DNA from: Phellopilus nigrolimitatus
Lineage: Eukaryota; Basidiomycota; Agaricomycetes; Hymenochaetales; Hymenochaetaceae
Direction: 5' to 3'
DNA length: 46,446 nt
Assembly: GCA_021029095.1 (NCBI GenBank)
Contig: JAJOHG010000202.1
Span: forward strand, 1 to 46,446
The translations under genes and the position numbers were made by a program. The notes beneath the pieces are model-generated. The model searched no databases and had not been told where the DNA came from. It was given only the letters and a program-made list of their open reading frames with translations. Shown in pieces: positions 11,451 through 23,754 of this stretch (the first letter of the stretch is position 1; each line of letters begins with the position of its first letter).

Positions 11451-12934
11451 CTAAACTTGCACTGCGACTTCCTCTGGTGCTATATCCGCGCGCTTGTCCT
11501 CTCCTATAACTTCCGCACCTGCTGGCGTTGTCGACGCTACTTCATTCGGAGCAGCGCTGGTCACCGCCTTCGCGCCCGCCGCTTCTTCAGTATCACTCAG
11601 GTTCGCCTCATCTGGAGCTGACTGTACCCCTCCGTTTGCTTGGCCACCCCCTGTTTCGGCGTCATCCGCTTTATGAATGAGATCGTTCCCATTATACTCC
11701 TTCGGCCTCTTCACCTCCCCGTCCTCGAATATCCAGGGACCTTTCGGCATCCTGCCGATGACCGCGCGAGCCTCCTCGTCTAGCGTCGGCTCGTCGAAGA
11801 AATCCCACTCGAGCTCGCCTCCATAACGTTTCGGCAGATTTTCGGGTGCAATTAAAGCCATGAGGTCACGGACACCAGCGCTGTCTCCACCCTTCAGAGC
11901 ACCGATGATAAAGATCTTCTCGCGTGTATACTCGTCGAACCAGCCCTGAATATTGTTTTATAATCCACGGATTTAATAGTCAGTCCAAAGAGAGCGAGGC
12001 CAAACCCAAAGTGGCGCACCTTGATCCACCCCCAGACAGTAGAGAAGAAGGCCGGCGCGTTGACAACGACGACAGTGCCGAGCGTTTCAGGGTAGTTTGC
12101 GTTCGCAAGCACAGATGCCTCTTGCAGATGCGTGCGCAGCGTCCACATCTGGCGCAAGGACACTCCATTGAGGTCCACAATTGTGGAGACGGACGTGATT
12201 GGTGTAGGATCGATGGCATGCGGAAGGAAAGTGCAAAGAGGCGACACAAAGCGTGTCATCGCTTCGTATAGAACAACACTTTAATTTAGAACGATGAGTT
12301 CGGTTCGACTATATTTATGGAATGGTGAGAAGGAAACGCACATTCGCTCATAACGCCTCTTAGGAGGCACGGAAGTGATTTCATCCTGAACATCGCCCGA
12401 CACCGCTCCTAGACGGTACACATAGATGGGTATACCTTGCTGCGCACACACCTCTCGTCAATGACCGAACGAATCAACAATGTAAAAGGTCTGGGATTTG
12501 CGCACTCTGTCTCGTCGCCCAGTCCACCTCGGGTAGTACCTCCGCGAGTTTTCAAATTCGTCTGACGGGAAGTTTGCGAAGAGTCTGTACACGTCGTGTT
12601 CCTTCTCCCACGCTGCACGATCAGCGAACTGCTTCCGCGCTTTTACGGGATCAAAGCGGCGCGCGCGCAAAAAGCGTCTGTAGGCAAGTTCAAGAAACAA
12701 CGGATGATAAATCATCCAGGAGATCAGCTCTTCTGATGAAAACGAGAAAGCCGAACACACATACAGCACGGTTGCATCGTCATGCGATGCCTTGCTCCCC
12801 TCAGTCGCGGGCGTATACAAATCCGCCTTAGCCAAGTTCTCCTTAAACTCCGCGAGCGTGGCCTCCTGCTCTGCGGAGAGTCGGCCGAGGTGGCCATTGA
12901 AACTTCTGCCAACGTGCAAAGATTTGTTGCTCAT
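11451..12934 (-). CDS. Sec14-like CRAL-TRIO lipid-transfer protein
   Basis: Start chosen at MSNKSLHVGR (12934). Seen in order: a CRAL-TRIO N-terminal helical region (LRFLRARRFDPVKARKQF after removing an intron), a middle exon VYRLGAVSGDVQDEITS, the CRAL-TRIO lobe (VDLNGVSLRQMWTLR, YPETLGTVVVVNAPAFFSTVWGWIK), KIFIIGALKGG, and the LPKRYGGELEWDFFDEP ending typical of fungal Sec14 proteins. An acidic, Ala/Gly-rich low-complexity tail of about 90 residues follows. Family knowledge: cytosolic or membrane-associated exchange of phosphatidylinositol and phosphatidylcholine, supporting Golgi and lipid signalling. There are at least four introns, all with GT/AG borders, and no breaks seen. The tail is longer than in yeast Sec14. 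Confidence 0.85.
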
Positions 12935-13576
12935 CGTTGAATACGAGGAAATCAAAGCATCAAGGTTCTGACGGAAGAGGTCGCTGGTGTCGCCGAGGGG
13001 TGAGTGGACTCAGTGGAGGATTGCGGCGACTCTGAGACTAGAGACGCCGAGCCGCCGAAACGCGTCGCGGGTTCGTCATACGTACTTACCAGCAACGAAG
13101 ATCCTCGCGCCACCACGTGGATCATTCCGTTTAGAGTCTGTGGCTGGCCACTCTAGATGTTATAAGTGACTCGTCAGATCGGTTTCTGAGTAAAAGCTAT
13201 TTCCACGTAAGATGTTAAGTACATTTATCTGCTCGCAAAGTCGAGTGGCCGCGAATTTTAGCGGAGTTAGGCCTTAAGACGATTGTTTCCAGTCTACGCC
13301 GTCCCTTCCCGGGTCCGCCACTGATGTACTCTCGTTCTAGATTTGGAGTCCTACTATCATATGATAAGTTCTCTTTCGTATCGGAGATTTCTAATGTCCC
13401 CTATCTTTCTCTCCACTTATACAAAACAAGCACGAAGGAACTTCATCATTGTTGGTGCTTCCCCAAGTTTACAGGCCCTGCATCTTCAAACATTCGTATC
13501 CGATCGCAAAGCTGTAAGCTCATACATCGTGCTATACGCACGAGGATAACTTAAATGATATATTAGGTCAATAAAT
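12935..13576. other. Divergent intergenic region between the Sec14-like gene and the reductase gene
   Basis: This stretch must hold the promoters of two divergently transcribed genes. I see no reading frame with a recognisable motif. No clear TATA box or repeat stands out. Confidence 0.5.
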
Positions 13577-16500
13577 ATGGACTACAAAGTATTGCCTCTG
13601 GCTGTTCCACCAAACACTCAGGCTCTTACAAGCAAGACTTTCAAACCTCCGCCTCTGGATGGCTCTCTGACTCTGCCGGAAATTTACGACTGGCACCTAA
13701 ACCACACATCTGATCACCCACTTTTTGTGTACTCCGACGATGAAGGCGTGGAGTACACAGTTCCGTGGGGCGAAGGGGTCTGTGCTGTCCATAGAGCTGC
13801 CCGCGAAGTTCAGCGCCGTGTCGGACGTGAAGCTAATGTTAAGGGTGCAACACCAACAGTCGTTGCCATCCTGGCTGCAGCTGGTGCGTAGCTCTATGCT
13901 CTATGCAACGACTTCCTGCGCTTCCCCTTGATTCAATTTCTTATAATTAGACACCATAACTTACTTCCTGAATACGGTCGGCATTCTCCGTGCTGGGTAT
14001 ACTGTGTTTCCCATTTCGCCGCGCAGTTCGCCAGCTGCCGTTGCCCACCTTCTGCGCAAAGCTAATGTCACCCACATACTCATAGGCAGCGAGAATGCAA
14101 TTCAGTCGCTCGTGGTGGCTTCTACCAATCTACTTGAAGATGACTACAGATCAAGCATGCAAACGTCTATCATCCCATCGTTCAAGGAGCTTTATTTTAC
14201 CGATGTCTTAACGGAACCCGCGCCGACTATTCAATTTGATCTCGATTGCATTTCAGTCATTTTGCACTCGTCTGGATCGACTGCGTTCCCGAAGCCCATT
14301 TATTGGACACACTATCAGCTCTTGCAAATTTCCTGGACACCGTGTAAATAAACTCTATCTGTCTTTAAATTGAAAGTTCATGCTGATTTTAGACCAGATT
14401 TTGGAGAACAAGATATGTGCGGGTTTCGATTTGCTTGTCATTCGATGCCCATGTACCACGGAATGGGTCTGATGCAGACTGGCTGGACAGTAAGCGCCTT
14501 CAAAAAAACTGCATGAGCACGCTCAAATACATAACATCAGGCCACTGCTGGAGTCGTCATTACATCTTTCCAGCCGCATACTCCAGCGATCCTACCGAGT
14601 CCAGAAAGCGTCATGAAAGGCTCTATTGATACAAAGAGCGACATGATTTTCTGTGTTCCAAGCTTTGTCGAGGTAAAAACAAATCGGATGGTTTGTTCTG
14701 ATGCCGAACTGAATTCTTGCAGGCATGGGGCGGTAACAAGGACTACATTTCCCATCTACGAAAAATCCATGGCATTGTTCGTATCCTCTGTGAATGCAAA
14801 ATTCTGACACTGTCAGTGACAATTGACTTCGCTAGTTGTACGGCGGGGGCCCTTTAAATCAAGAAGTCGGCGATGCTCTGTCGAAAGAGGGCGTATCCAT
14901 CTTCATACTTTACGGATGGTGAGTTAACTCTGCTTTCGATCTACAGCAATGACATAAAAAAACCTGCAGCTCGGAGATCGGAATCATGAGTCCCATTGTT
15001 CCCAGTAAGTCTGCGACGTACGTCCTTATGTCAAGCGCCGCAAGCTGATTCCGTGCTTGCAGAAGCTGTAAGAGAAGACTGGAACTACTTCCGTCTGTCG
15101 AGCAACATAAAGGGAGAATTCATTCCCGACGGAGAAGGCAACTTCGAGCTTGTCGTTGTTGTAAGCATTGACTAATTCGCTGTCTGGCAAATTTTATTCT
15201 CATTTTTTAATGTTTTAATGTCTTCCAAGCCACATCCTTATGAGGTTCCCTGCGTTTTCAATACGAAAGCAGATGGGGTAGATGCTTATGCCACAAGCGA
15301 CCTTTTGACACCTCATCCTACCAAACCCGGATATTGGAAGATATTCGGCAGGGTCGATGACCAACTTATTCACTCGACGGGCGAAAAGGCCAGAATTCCT
15401 AGTACCTGAGAGAGATCCGGAAGCTGACACTACTACTACTCCTAGACGAATCCAGGCCCATTGGGTACGTTGTACAGTTCCTACTTTCTGATTCTCATTC
15501 TGATTATTTTCTCTTTACCAGAGAATATACTAAACCAGGACCCCCATGTTCTGTCATCGGTGATGTTCGGGCGCGGGCGTTTCAACGCCGGAGTCATCGT
15601 CGACCCAAAGCCTGAATTCAAATTTGATCCAAACGATACCAAAGCGTTGAGCGAGTTTCGTCAGAAGATCTGGTATGTCTTAATAAAACTTATAGGCATG
15701 AACCTAACTATTGCATAGGCCGACGGTCGAGCAGATGAATGAATATGCCCCCCAGCACTCAAGGCTGTTCAAAGAGGTCTGCATACATTGCTACATCCCT
15801 CTTTAGCCTTACTGATGTCCGAATTAGATGATTATTGTCTCTTCACCGGAAAAGCCCTTCGCCTACACGGCTAAGAACACGGCAAGACGACAAGCCATAA
15901 TCCAGAACTACGAACTTGAGATCGACACACTTTATTACGCCGTTCAAGAAACCACACAATCAGATATACCCTTACCATCGAGCTGGACATTGCCTCATGC
16001 TCTCGATTTTGTGAGGACGATTGTGATGAAAGTAATGAAACATTCTATCGAGGATGATGCCGACTTCTTTCGTTTCGGGTGTGACAGGTTGGTAACTTAA
16101 ATATTCTTTTAATGTTCACGATTTAATTGAATGGTTGCAGTCTTCAGGCTACCTGGATCCGAAATACGCTCTTGAACGCATTGCATGTGTCTGCCGACCT
16201 TAACACAAGAGGGGTGCCTATTAACTTCGTTTATAATCATCCCTCGATCGCGTCTCTGGCTGCATACGCTTCGAAATTAGCGGCCCCTACATCTACCGGC
16301 GTCGTCGTCGAAGATGTCGCCCACAAGGTCAGAACGATGGAGGATATGGTTGCGAAATATAGCGAAAATTTCGAAGCACATACTCCTATAGCCTCTTCCA
16401 AATCTTTCGATAGAGACATCGTCTTGATAACCGGCACGACCGGGGGCCTCGGTGCCCTCCTTCTTGCCAAACTACTCGAATCTTCACATATAGAGCGAGT

Positions 16501-17788
16501 CTATGCGCTTAATAGAAGCGGGGGGCAGCTTTTAAACCGACAGATAGAGGCTTTGAAGGGACCCGGCTTCGACGAGAAGATGGTGGAGTCACCTAAACTT
16601 GTTTTGCTAAAGGCAGACTTGGATAAAGATGATTTTGGCCTTGATTATATAATTCTAGAGCAGGTGAATCTTACGGGCTGTAAGAGATGTGGCTTGGCTG
16701 ATTTTACTCGACAGATCCGAACGTCCGTCACGCACATCATTCATAACGGTGATTTCTGACCGAAAATCGGCACAATCGAAGCTTACTTGTTCTCATAGCG
16801 TACCCGGTTAATTTTAATATGTCGCTCACTTATTTCGAGTCGAGTATCCTGAGCCTTCGCCGTCTTATTGACTTGGCGTTGTCTTCGCCTCTAGCCACAC
16901 CGCCGCGACTCCTGTTTACCAGTTCAATCAGTGTTGTTCATCGTCAGTCGTTTGGTTGCGTTTCCGATTAAAATTTAAACAGCTCAATCGTTTCTTTTTT
17001 AGGCCATCCCAGCAAAATCCCGGTTCCAGAAGAGATTGTGGAACCCTCGAGTGCCATCGGGACAGGCTATAGCGAGTCGAAATGGGTCTGCGAAAAGATT
17101 TTGTCCATTGCGTCTACCAGGACGCCTCTCAAGCCAGTGACGGTACGCATCGGGCAGATGAGTGGTACGAACACAAACGGCTGTTGGAATTCGAAGGAGT
17201 GGGTTCCGGCCTTATTCAAGTCGAGTATTCATATGAACTGCTTACCTGCCCTTGATGCGGTATGTCTCCACTAACAAAAGAAGAAACGAAGTTTTCCTGA
17301 CGTTGGTATCCTTACGCTAGGATATTTCATGGCTTCCTATCGACGTTGCTGCTGGAGTAATCCTGGAGATGCGCAATTCGTCTGTGCATGTGCTTCATCT
17401 TGCTCATCCGGTTCCCGTCCCATGGTCCTCGATTTTCAAGCCAGCGTCAGAATCCCTCGGCATACCACTTGTCAGTTACTCTGAATGGCTGGAATCGCTC
17501 CGCAAAAGCGGCGACGGACTTAGCACCGAGAAAACATCAAAAAGTCTCCATGATAATCCTGCGCTGCTAATCTTCGATTTTTTCCAGTCGGCTGAAGTTC
17601 AAGGGACTCCTTCGGAATCTCTGGAGGCAATGGGCCTGAAGAGGCTCTCCCTCGAGGAGGCGTTGAAGGTGTCCCCTACATTGCTAAGTGAACGGATCAA
17701 GCCACTTTCGGGCGAGAGTGTGAAAGGATGGCTCGACTATTGGCGGAGCAGTGGATTTATCTCGTCCAGACACATTGGTAGTTGTTAG
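13577..17788 (+). CDS. Adenylate-forming reductase (NRPS-like, A-T-R)
   Basis: Starts at MDYKVLPLAV. Seen after splicing many 50-70 nt introns: adenylation domain (A3-type ILHSSGSTAFPKP near 14260; CHSMPMYHGMG; YWKIFGRVDDQL; HSTGEK-TNPGPLE), a thiolation domain with the phosphopantetheine serine in FRFGCDSLQAT (split by an intron at 16091), and a thioester-reductase domain with the NADP loop VLITGTTGGLGALLL, HIIHNAYPVNFN, and YSESKW carrying the Tyr/Lys pair. Family knowledge: such basidiomycete enzymes activate a carboxylic acid with ATP, load it on the carrier and release it as aldehyde or alcohol using NADPH. The reading frame closes only if the intron at 15389-15445 uses a GC donor. No other break seen. 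The exact acid substrate cannot be read from the sequence. It lies 3.3 kb from the P450 array, with the Sec14-like gene between. Confidence 0.9.
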
Positions 17789-18011
17789 ATAGAATTTTGT
17801 GTTTACATGCCGCGACATAACCCCGTTCCGCTGGTATTGGTGATTTAATAAGTAACCTTCCGTCTGCTTCGATGCCTTGTTTCAATCGCCACTTGAGGAA
17901 ATAATACTCAGCAGTAGGGGAGCTCAAAGTTGAGCTCGAATTTCCTGAGACTGAGACGCCTGCTTTTTACGGCGACCCAGAAGCAGCTCGGCATGTCGGC
18001 TTTGTAAAATA

Positions 18012-18034
18012 CAGGTGGGTCAGAAAAGTCTTCG

Positions 18035-18070
<36 letters not shown>

Positions 18071-18321
18071 AAGGAAGGCAGTTCCCGTCCGCCTTGTCGC
18101 CACAAAGGCGGTATCAAATAATGTTTGACTGCGCATAATCTTTGCCTTAGATGCATATTATAAACATACAATACGCACTTGTTAACTACTTTTTGGATGT
18201 GTTGAGCTGGCAGCACACCGTAGGCAACGGTGAGCGACGACTCGATGAAGCGGCAGCCTTTGCTACGCAGGCGGGAACCGCCTTCCTTTTTCAGGGGGGG
18301 CGAAGACTTTTCTGCCACCTG
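18012..18321. mobile_element. MITE, copy with 31-C homopolymer
   Basis: Ends CAGGTGGGTCAGAAAAGTC and its complement ending CCACCTG, flanked by TA on both sides (18010-18011, 18322-18323). Same family as 3677-3956. The C-rich part of the left terminal repeat has grown to an uninterrupted run of 31 C (18035-18065). About 310 bp, non-coding. Confidence 0.85.
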
Positions 18322-18332
18322 TAGAAGTATTC

Positions 18333-18588
18333 GCAGCAGAGTCTGATGCAGTCGGTGGTTGGTGGTCGAGCTTAAAAGTAGAGAAGATCTTTGATTTCTA
18401 AGATAAACAACGACCGTATAAGGAAAGGACAGAAGAAAGCTAGCAAGTCGACGTGGATTTTCACACGGAGAATGACATGAAGGTGCTTAGTGTACATTTA
18501 TACAATTCTGAAAGCACTATATCTTATATGATCTAGTCCATGAGAACTGGAACGGCCTAAATATGGGCCATTATAAAAAGTCAACAGA
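18333..18588 (-). repeat. Dispersed diverged repeat, copy 1
   Basis: Reverse complement resembles 40058-40377: shared blocks include GTTGACTTT, CATATTTAGGCC, AAATGTACACTAAG and GAAAATCCACGTCGA. Several small indels and many substitutions separate the copies, so it is old. It has no coding capacity and no clear ends. It could be a relic of a transposon or part of an ancient duplication. Confidence 0.6.
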
Positions 18589-19050
18589 TGAGCCTATCCA
18601 TTTCCCTTGTAGCTCTATTTCGGCGGAAGGGAAATAGTCAACGGATTTGACAGGCCGTGTCTATGACAGTAGCCACACGTCGGAGTCCGAAATATTTACA
18701 TAAGCTCGCAGTACGAACAGTAACAAATCGGTTAGTAATCGCAATAATTGAAACCTTCCAAAAAAAAGGAAATTTCGACTTTGCCTTCTGCTCTCTTAAT
18801 AAACAATTAAGCAAACTTTGAAATAGATTAAACAGCTTCGGCGTTGCGGTGAATGACTACACCTTCAAGCTATGTAAAAAGAATAGACAAGACAGTGAAG
18901 AGCGAGACAACGCAATTTGGGTGACCGGAAAGCAGCAAGAACTTAAGCCTCCAGAGAATAGTATGATGCAGAACGATTGAATCAGAAAACATTTAAGGAC
19001 GAATAGCGTTCGTAAAAGCATAAGCCGCGGCCCGGCGACACAGGTCTGGC

Positions 19051-20028
19051 TTAAACAGTGTCGAATCCGACATTGTACAACGACCGTCGTTGATCCCGGC
19101 TAGTCGGAAGGCGGAGCATCGGCACTGGCGCGCTCATCGCTCTTCGATGGCCAAACAACCCTCCGTCTATCCACTTTGGTATGTAGTCATGGAGTCCACT
19201 GGTGCCTTTTCCCGCCTCAAATGCGACCTGCGACCACACGCTCCGGTACACACGATGAAGGGCACGGAACTCTTCCGGGCCGGACGGTGAAATGGGGAGC
19301 TTTTCCGAACACGCGCAACCGGGCATGTGCAGAGCAGTATTTCGCCCATATGTTGCGAAGTTGACGCCTGGAAGTGTAGAGCTCGCTGACAGAAGAAACT
19401 GCGGGTCCAACAGAGTGTCGTGTGGGTCCGAGTCATCGTTTTCATGGCCAAGAGAGCGCAGAAAACTGAGGAAAGCTGGAAAGACGAATGGCGGCGTGTG
19501 TGCGGCAAGATCCGAGAACCATACATTTGCAGAACGGGTGCGCTTGTGGGTGTAGACCGCGAGGCCGACGAGTAGGGTAGCGTATGATGCGAGGAGAATG
19601 CCAACGCTTCCGGAGAAAGTGATAAGGATGTTCGAGAGCGCGAGCAACGCTGAGATATTGAAAGATGTCGGTCTTGTGGAACTCCCTTGAGGGCCATTGC
19701 GAGCGCTTTGTGATTCTGATACTGTAGTCGATAACACCGCATCCATGATGGCGACGGGTAAGAGAACGACCGTCCAAATAGCCTCTAAGCCAACGTATTG
19801 CCCACCAAACGCGCATCTGCAAAGCCTCAATTTTGAGCCAAAGAGTGCAAAGAAAGAGACCAGTCCTATAACGAGCGAAGATCCAGATATTAAAGCGAGA
19901 TCCGATACTTTACGACCGGCTGTAGGCAGTATGGAGAGGCAGATGGAGAAAGATAGGAAGGAGACGGTAGTGACGTAGAAAAGCAAGAAGGATCGGCCTT
20001 GCGCGAAAGTGAGGCGCCACCAAGTCAT
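19051..20028 (-). CDS. Predicted multi-pass membrane protein, function unknown
   Basis: An uninterrupted 325-residue frame starting MTWWRLTFAQ. The first ~165 residues hold four hydrophobic stretches: roughly 12-35, 43-62, 80-100 and 125-160, the last broad. A basic loop HKRTRS follows, then a hydrophilic tail of about 160 residues with CAC and several Pro/Ser/Arg-rich patches. The four-helix plus cytosolic-tail layout is common among basidiomycete lineage-specific proteins. It recalls MARVEL-type topology, but I see no diagnostic motif. No intron. A neighbouring dispersed repeat and the FunK1 block give no functional hint. Confidence 0.7.
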   Translation of the reverse strand: MTWWRLTFAQGRSFLLFYVTTVSFLSFSICLSILPTAGRKVSDLALISGSSLVIGLVSFFALFGSKLRLCRCAFGGQYVGLEAIWTVVLLPVAIMDAVLSTTVSESQSARNGPQGSSTRPTSFNISALLALSNILITFSGSVGILLASYATLLVGLAVYTHKRTRSANVWFSDLAAHTPPFVFPAFLSFLRSLGHENDDSDPHDTLLDPQFLLSASSTLPGVNFATYGRNTALHMPGCACSEKLPISPSGPEEFRALHRVYRSVWSQVAFEAGKGTSGLHDYIPKWIDGGLFGHRRAMSAPVPMLRLPTSRDQRRSLYNVGFDTV

Positions 20029-20315
20029 TGTAAAGATGCCAGATAGAGAGAACGAATAGAAAACTGGAAGAGCTTAGAAAAACATAACGATGGACGATCG
20101 AAATTGAATGGACTGAGCGTTGGTTTCTTTGACGTGGCTGACGCAGCTCGGACCGAGCCGAATTTACCACGATATTGAAATGGTGCCTTCCTCGTCTGTA
20201 CACTCTTCTTTCTCGAATTTGTGCCATGTCATCATACTATAAAAAATAGGATAACTCTATGCCAGAATCCAAAATAAAATATTGGGCTCTATTCAATATC
20301 TAAATGAACGCTTCG

Positions 20316-23300
20316 AACGTTGGACAAGAAAGAAATGGGATAAATATGTCTATCTGGTACATAATATACTTTCTGTGAGATGAGCGATATACCGTTTATT
20401 AAATGCATTATATATATATACATTGTTGTGTCAAGTGAGATCCATGCGAGATATTGATGTGTTGGACAGCAGAGCGAAGGCAAGACTATGAGATGTGTAG
20501 AATAGAAAGAAAAATACAACGCAGTTGTATCCGAACCCGCAGCCCTTCGAATCCCCTCAGACCTTGCTATCGGAGCTTCTCAAGCGCTTGGAAGGTTTAG
20601 AGCTATGAGACGCCGCGTTGTCCACAATCTCCTCATGGTCAGGACCACGCTTCGTGCCGGAACTCTGCATTCCGGACGTCATCGCTTGGCGAGCGTAAGG
20701 CGACGTGTCCGTCTTATTCGGAGCGGGACCTTCGTTTACCGCCTTCGAACTCCGTAGCAGATAACGCGTTTGCAATGAGGGTGGTATCACGTCCTTAAAG
20801 CTCTTGCCCGCTGAGACTTCGACCGGAGGAGGGGGTGCCGAGTAGTTGGATTTCAGTTCGAGTAGCGTGGAATCAATGGCCTTGATAAGATCAGCAAAGA
20901 CATTCTCCGCTTCACGATCACGAGGAAGCCTGACTGGCTCCGGGATAATGCCTCCAAGCATTGCAAGGACATGTGGGTGGGGTTTCGATGGATACAGAAT
21001 CCCTCGCCACTCTCTCATCAACGGAAAAAGAGGCTTGAAGTAGTGGTGCACCCGAGAGATGATTTCCGTTTCGTACTCATTCTCGACCGTCATCATACTG
21101 ATTTTTCTTTGACCCACACTTTTCATGGCCTCTCGGTCGAGAGGATTAACTGCAGCTGGCGACAAACCGCACCAAGCAGCTATTCCAGTGTCATTGAAAG
21201 CGCAATCAGCTGCAGCGCGAGGAGCGTCATGTGGACCACCTTGCGTAGTGCACACCCAAACCAATACGTAGAGCAACGATTCCAGATCGTGGTAGTAACA
21301 GTGCTTTTCAATCCTCCCCATGAGCATGTCGATTGACATAAAAGGCAGAGTCCCCTACAGGCTTTTGATCAAAAACGAGAATTCATAGATGCAAACACCA
21401 CGTACAGTTCTTTCTCCTTTAGCGCATCCCGTCCTCGGTTGTTTTATTGCGTAGTCGAAGTCGATCACCACTCCCTTTCGTAGAAGAAGTTCTTTTATCT
21501 TAACGAGAATAAGATTCCGAGGGCTGATGTCGCGATGGACGATCTTCTTTTCATGGAGTGCTTTTATAACTGGAATGCAACGTTAGCAGTAGTTTGAATA
21601 GACAATGAAAACAGTAACGAACCCAATACATAATCTTTAAACGCCGACACGAGTTCCGTGAGTGAGTCGAAGTCCTCCAAACCTTTCCCGTAAGGCGTAA
21701 TGAGCAGTCGATGGTGATCCCTGATCACCACATCCTCATCGTCCAATAGATCGCTGTCGGTCGTGTCCTTGATAATCTGGCCGTTGATGCTAAAGTGCAC
21801 AATTTCATGATCAACAAATCTGGAGACTCCGTCTATCGTCTTGATATCTTGCAAGACTTCCGATTCCTTAAGAGGTCGAGATCGATCCACCCAAGAATCC
21901 TTTAGCACAGAAACGTAGTCGTCTCCTTCGCCCTGTACCATAAAACAGACCGTCCCACGACCGCAAATGACAGGATCTACATGAATCGTTTCGAGGATCC
22001 TGTAGAGCTTGCCATTCATCTTGACACAAAGACGCTTCGTCGCAGCGCGTGTGAGGGGTTTCTTTGACTTAGTAGATGGATTAGCAGGAGGAGCCATGGA
22101 TGGACCAGCCGCAGTAGCTTCGGGAGCGTTTACCAAAGGAGCTTCCGGTGGGCTAGCTTTGCCAGGTTCGGACGAACTAGAAGCGGCTGAGGTCGACATG
22201 GCAGGTTTTGAAGGACGCGTATCGGTAAAGAAGGACGGATCAAAGCCGATGTAGTACTCTTCAGAAACGAGGAATCCGATTATGACGCGCAAGAAATCTT
22301 CCGGAGAAGAGTGCACATTGAACCTCGTCGAGACTCGGATCCCTGCGCGGTTGAAAACGTAGAGCTCCATGTCGTCGTCAAAAAGACAGAAGGATACGAC
22401 GAAACGACGGTCTTCTTGGTGACTATAACAAAGTCGAGCATACTGCGCACCTTGGACTTCTACCATATTGAGAGGAAACGTAGGGTTCGACTTCAGCTCG
22501 CCAAAGCCATAAACGCCGGCCCAGCTGCCCTTCTCCTCTCGTTCTGCGTCCTCCCTGCTTAGCACGACGATATCCGGTTTGCGTTCCGCCGTGGTGGAGT
22601 TCAATGCGATTTCGCGGTAGCGGTCGGAGAACACGCGATCATTCGAGCTCTTCTTGTAAGCAGGGTCGAGAAAGGATCGAGCTTCATCGACGACCTTGTT
22701 GAAGTAGGTCACAATGTGCGGCTCAGCACCAGGCTTGCCTGTTACAGGCCAATTGACCCACTTTCCATCGCGGTAAAGACACTTCCCCTTGAGATGCTCG
22801 AGTACTTTCTTTAAGGGATCGATGCAGTCGCGAGCGAGGTTGGCTTTGGAAGCCATGTGTTGAAGTCGGGCAGAGCGTCGAGGCCCGTCGGGGGAAGTAG
22901 CAGGTGTGGAGGGTGCGGGAGTGGGAGGGGATGTATCACGTACGTGAGTCGCATCACCATCTGCCATGCTGGATTGCAGTTCATCATCACCAGAAGCCCC
23001 CTCGTTTGATTCAGCGTTTGCGTGATTGTTCTCGACATCGGCCTCAGCCTCGGGGTAACGAACATGTTCGACGGATAGGCCTGTAGTCACATTGAAGGCA
23101 CGATCGGGAAAACTGACCGAGACGAGTCCCGGAATGTTGCGGAAGGTAGCGTCCATAACTTCGTCTCGGACAGATGTGCCTATGTCGTCCCTCTTCTCTT
23201 TCTGTATATCAGGAGATTGGGAGCCAGCGTATCTTGTTTTCACGTAGGTCTTATTCTTCAACGGCGACTGGGAATCGAAGGTGTGAGGAAGATGCCCGAA

Positions 23301-23712
23301 ATCGTTTACGTTAGACGCGGCGGCGTCCGACGACGACGAAGGCGCCGGTGGCTGAGGAGGAGGAGTCTTGTCCCGTGAAGAGGCCCAAGATGGGAGAGGG
23401 ACAGTAGGTCTTTCAGACATTGTGTTTAGCAAGATGTGGGAGATGGTAGAAGAGAAGCGATGGGGGTGAAGTGCATGTTGAGCTCACCTTAAAAGCAACA
23501 ATGGGCTTCAGCCACAAGAACGTTGCTTGTTTGGGGTCCTCAGGGTAGTCCTGTGGCTGGATGACGATGATGGTTGAAGTTGGACTGTGGCTTGCAACGT
23601 GACGCGACTTGTAACTCACAGCGTAACGCTACGTTACGGCTTACAAACTACCACGCTCAGTCACGTCCGTTACCAGACGCGTCTTTTCAAAGTTTATCCG
23701 ATTTCATTGTCT
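20316..23712 (-). repeat. Inverted duplication, arm A part 1 (FunK1 gene and flanks)
   Basis: Reads as the reverse complement of about 42516-45911. Homology starts at a shared TGTCCAACGTT and covers the 3' flank, the FunK1 gene and about 290 bp of its upstream region, up to TTTCATTGTCT. The N-terminal coding parts differ by only about two dozen residues over 622. The C-terminal coding part is much more diverged. Confidence 0.85.
20557..23420 (-). CDS. FunK1-type fungal protein kinase, copy 1 (intact)
   Basis: Start ATG at 23420 (MSERPTVPLP). Long exon 1 has a Pro/Ser-rich N-terminus, a region with NKVVDEARSFLDPAYKK and SFCLFDDDMELYVFNR, then the kinase N-lobe (VDPVICGRGTVCFMVQG; VLKDSW supplying the likely ATP-binding lysine; KESEVL the paired glutamate). 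A short intron leads to VHRDISPRNLILV (catalytic loop with HRD) and VIDFDYA (DFD in place of DFG), then a second intron and GTLPFMSIDML, HDLESLLYVLVW and a basic C-terminus KPSKRLRSS. Family knowledge: FunK1 kinases are expanded in Agaricomycetes; most have no known substrate. All frames join cleanly, so this copy looks functional. It sits in an inverted duplication; its relatives lie at 34.5-37.1 and 42.8-45.7 kb. Confidence 0.85.
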
Positions 23713-23754
23713 CTGCGAATCCTTTTTGTCGATGTAGGAACGTACACGCTAAAA

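Larger units (their letters stand above)
17789..19050. other. Intergenic region with MITE and a dispersed repeat
   Basis: No gene seen. It contains the MITE at 18012-18321 and, directly next to it, a diverged copy (18333-18588) of a sequence that recurs inverted near 40.06-40.38 kb. The remainder (18589-19050) is AT-rich and featureless to my reading. A 136-codon minus-strand frame over the MITE reads through the poly-C run as glycines and is not a gene. Confidence 0.6.

Noticed and set aside
17908..18318. 136-codon minus-strand frame with poly-glycine
   Set aside because: It reads through the MITE and its C homopolymer. Not a gene.
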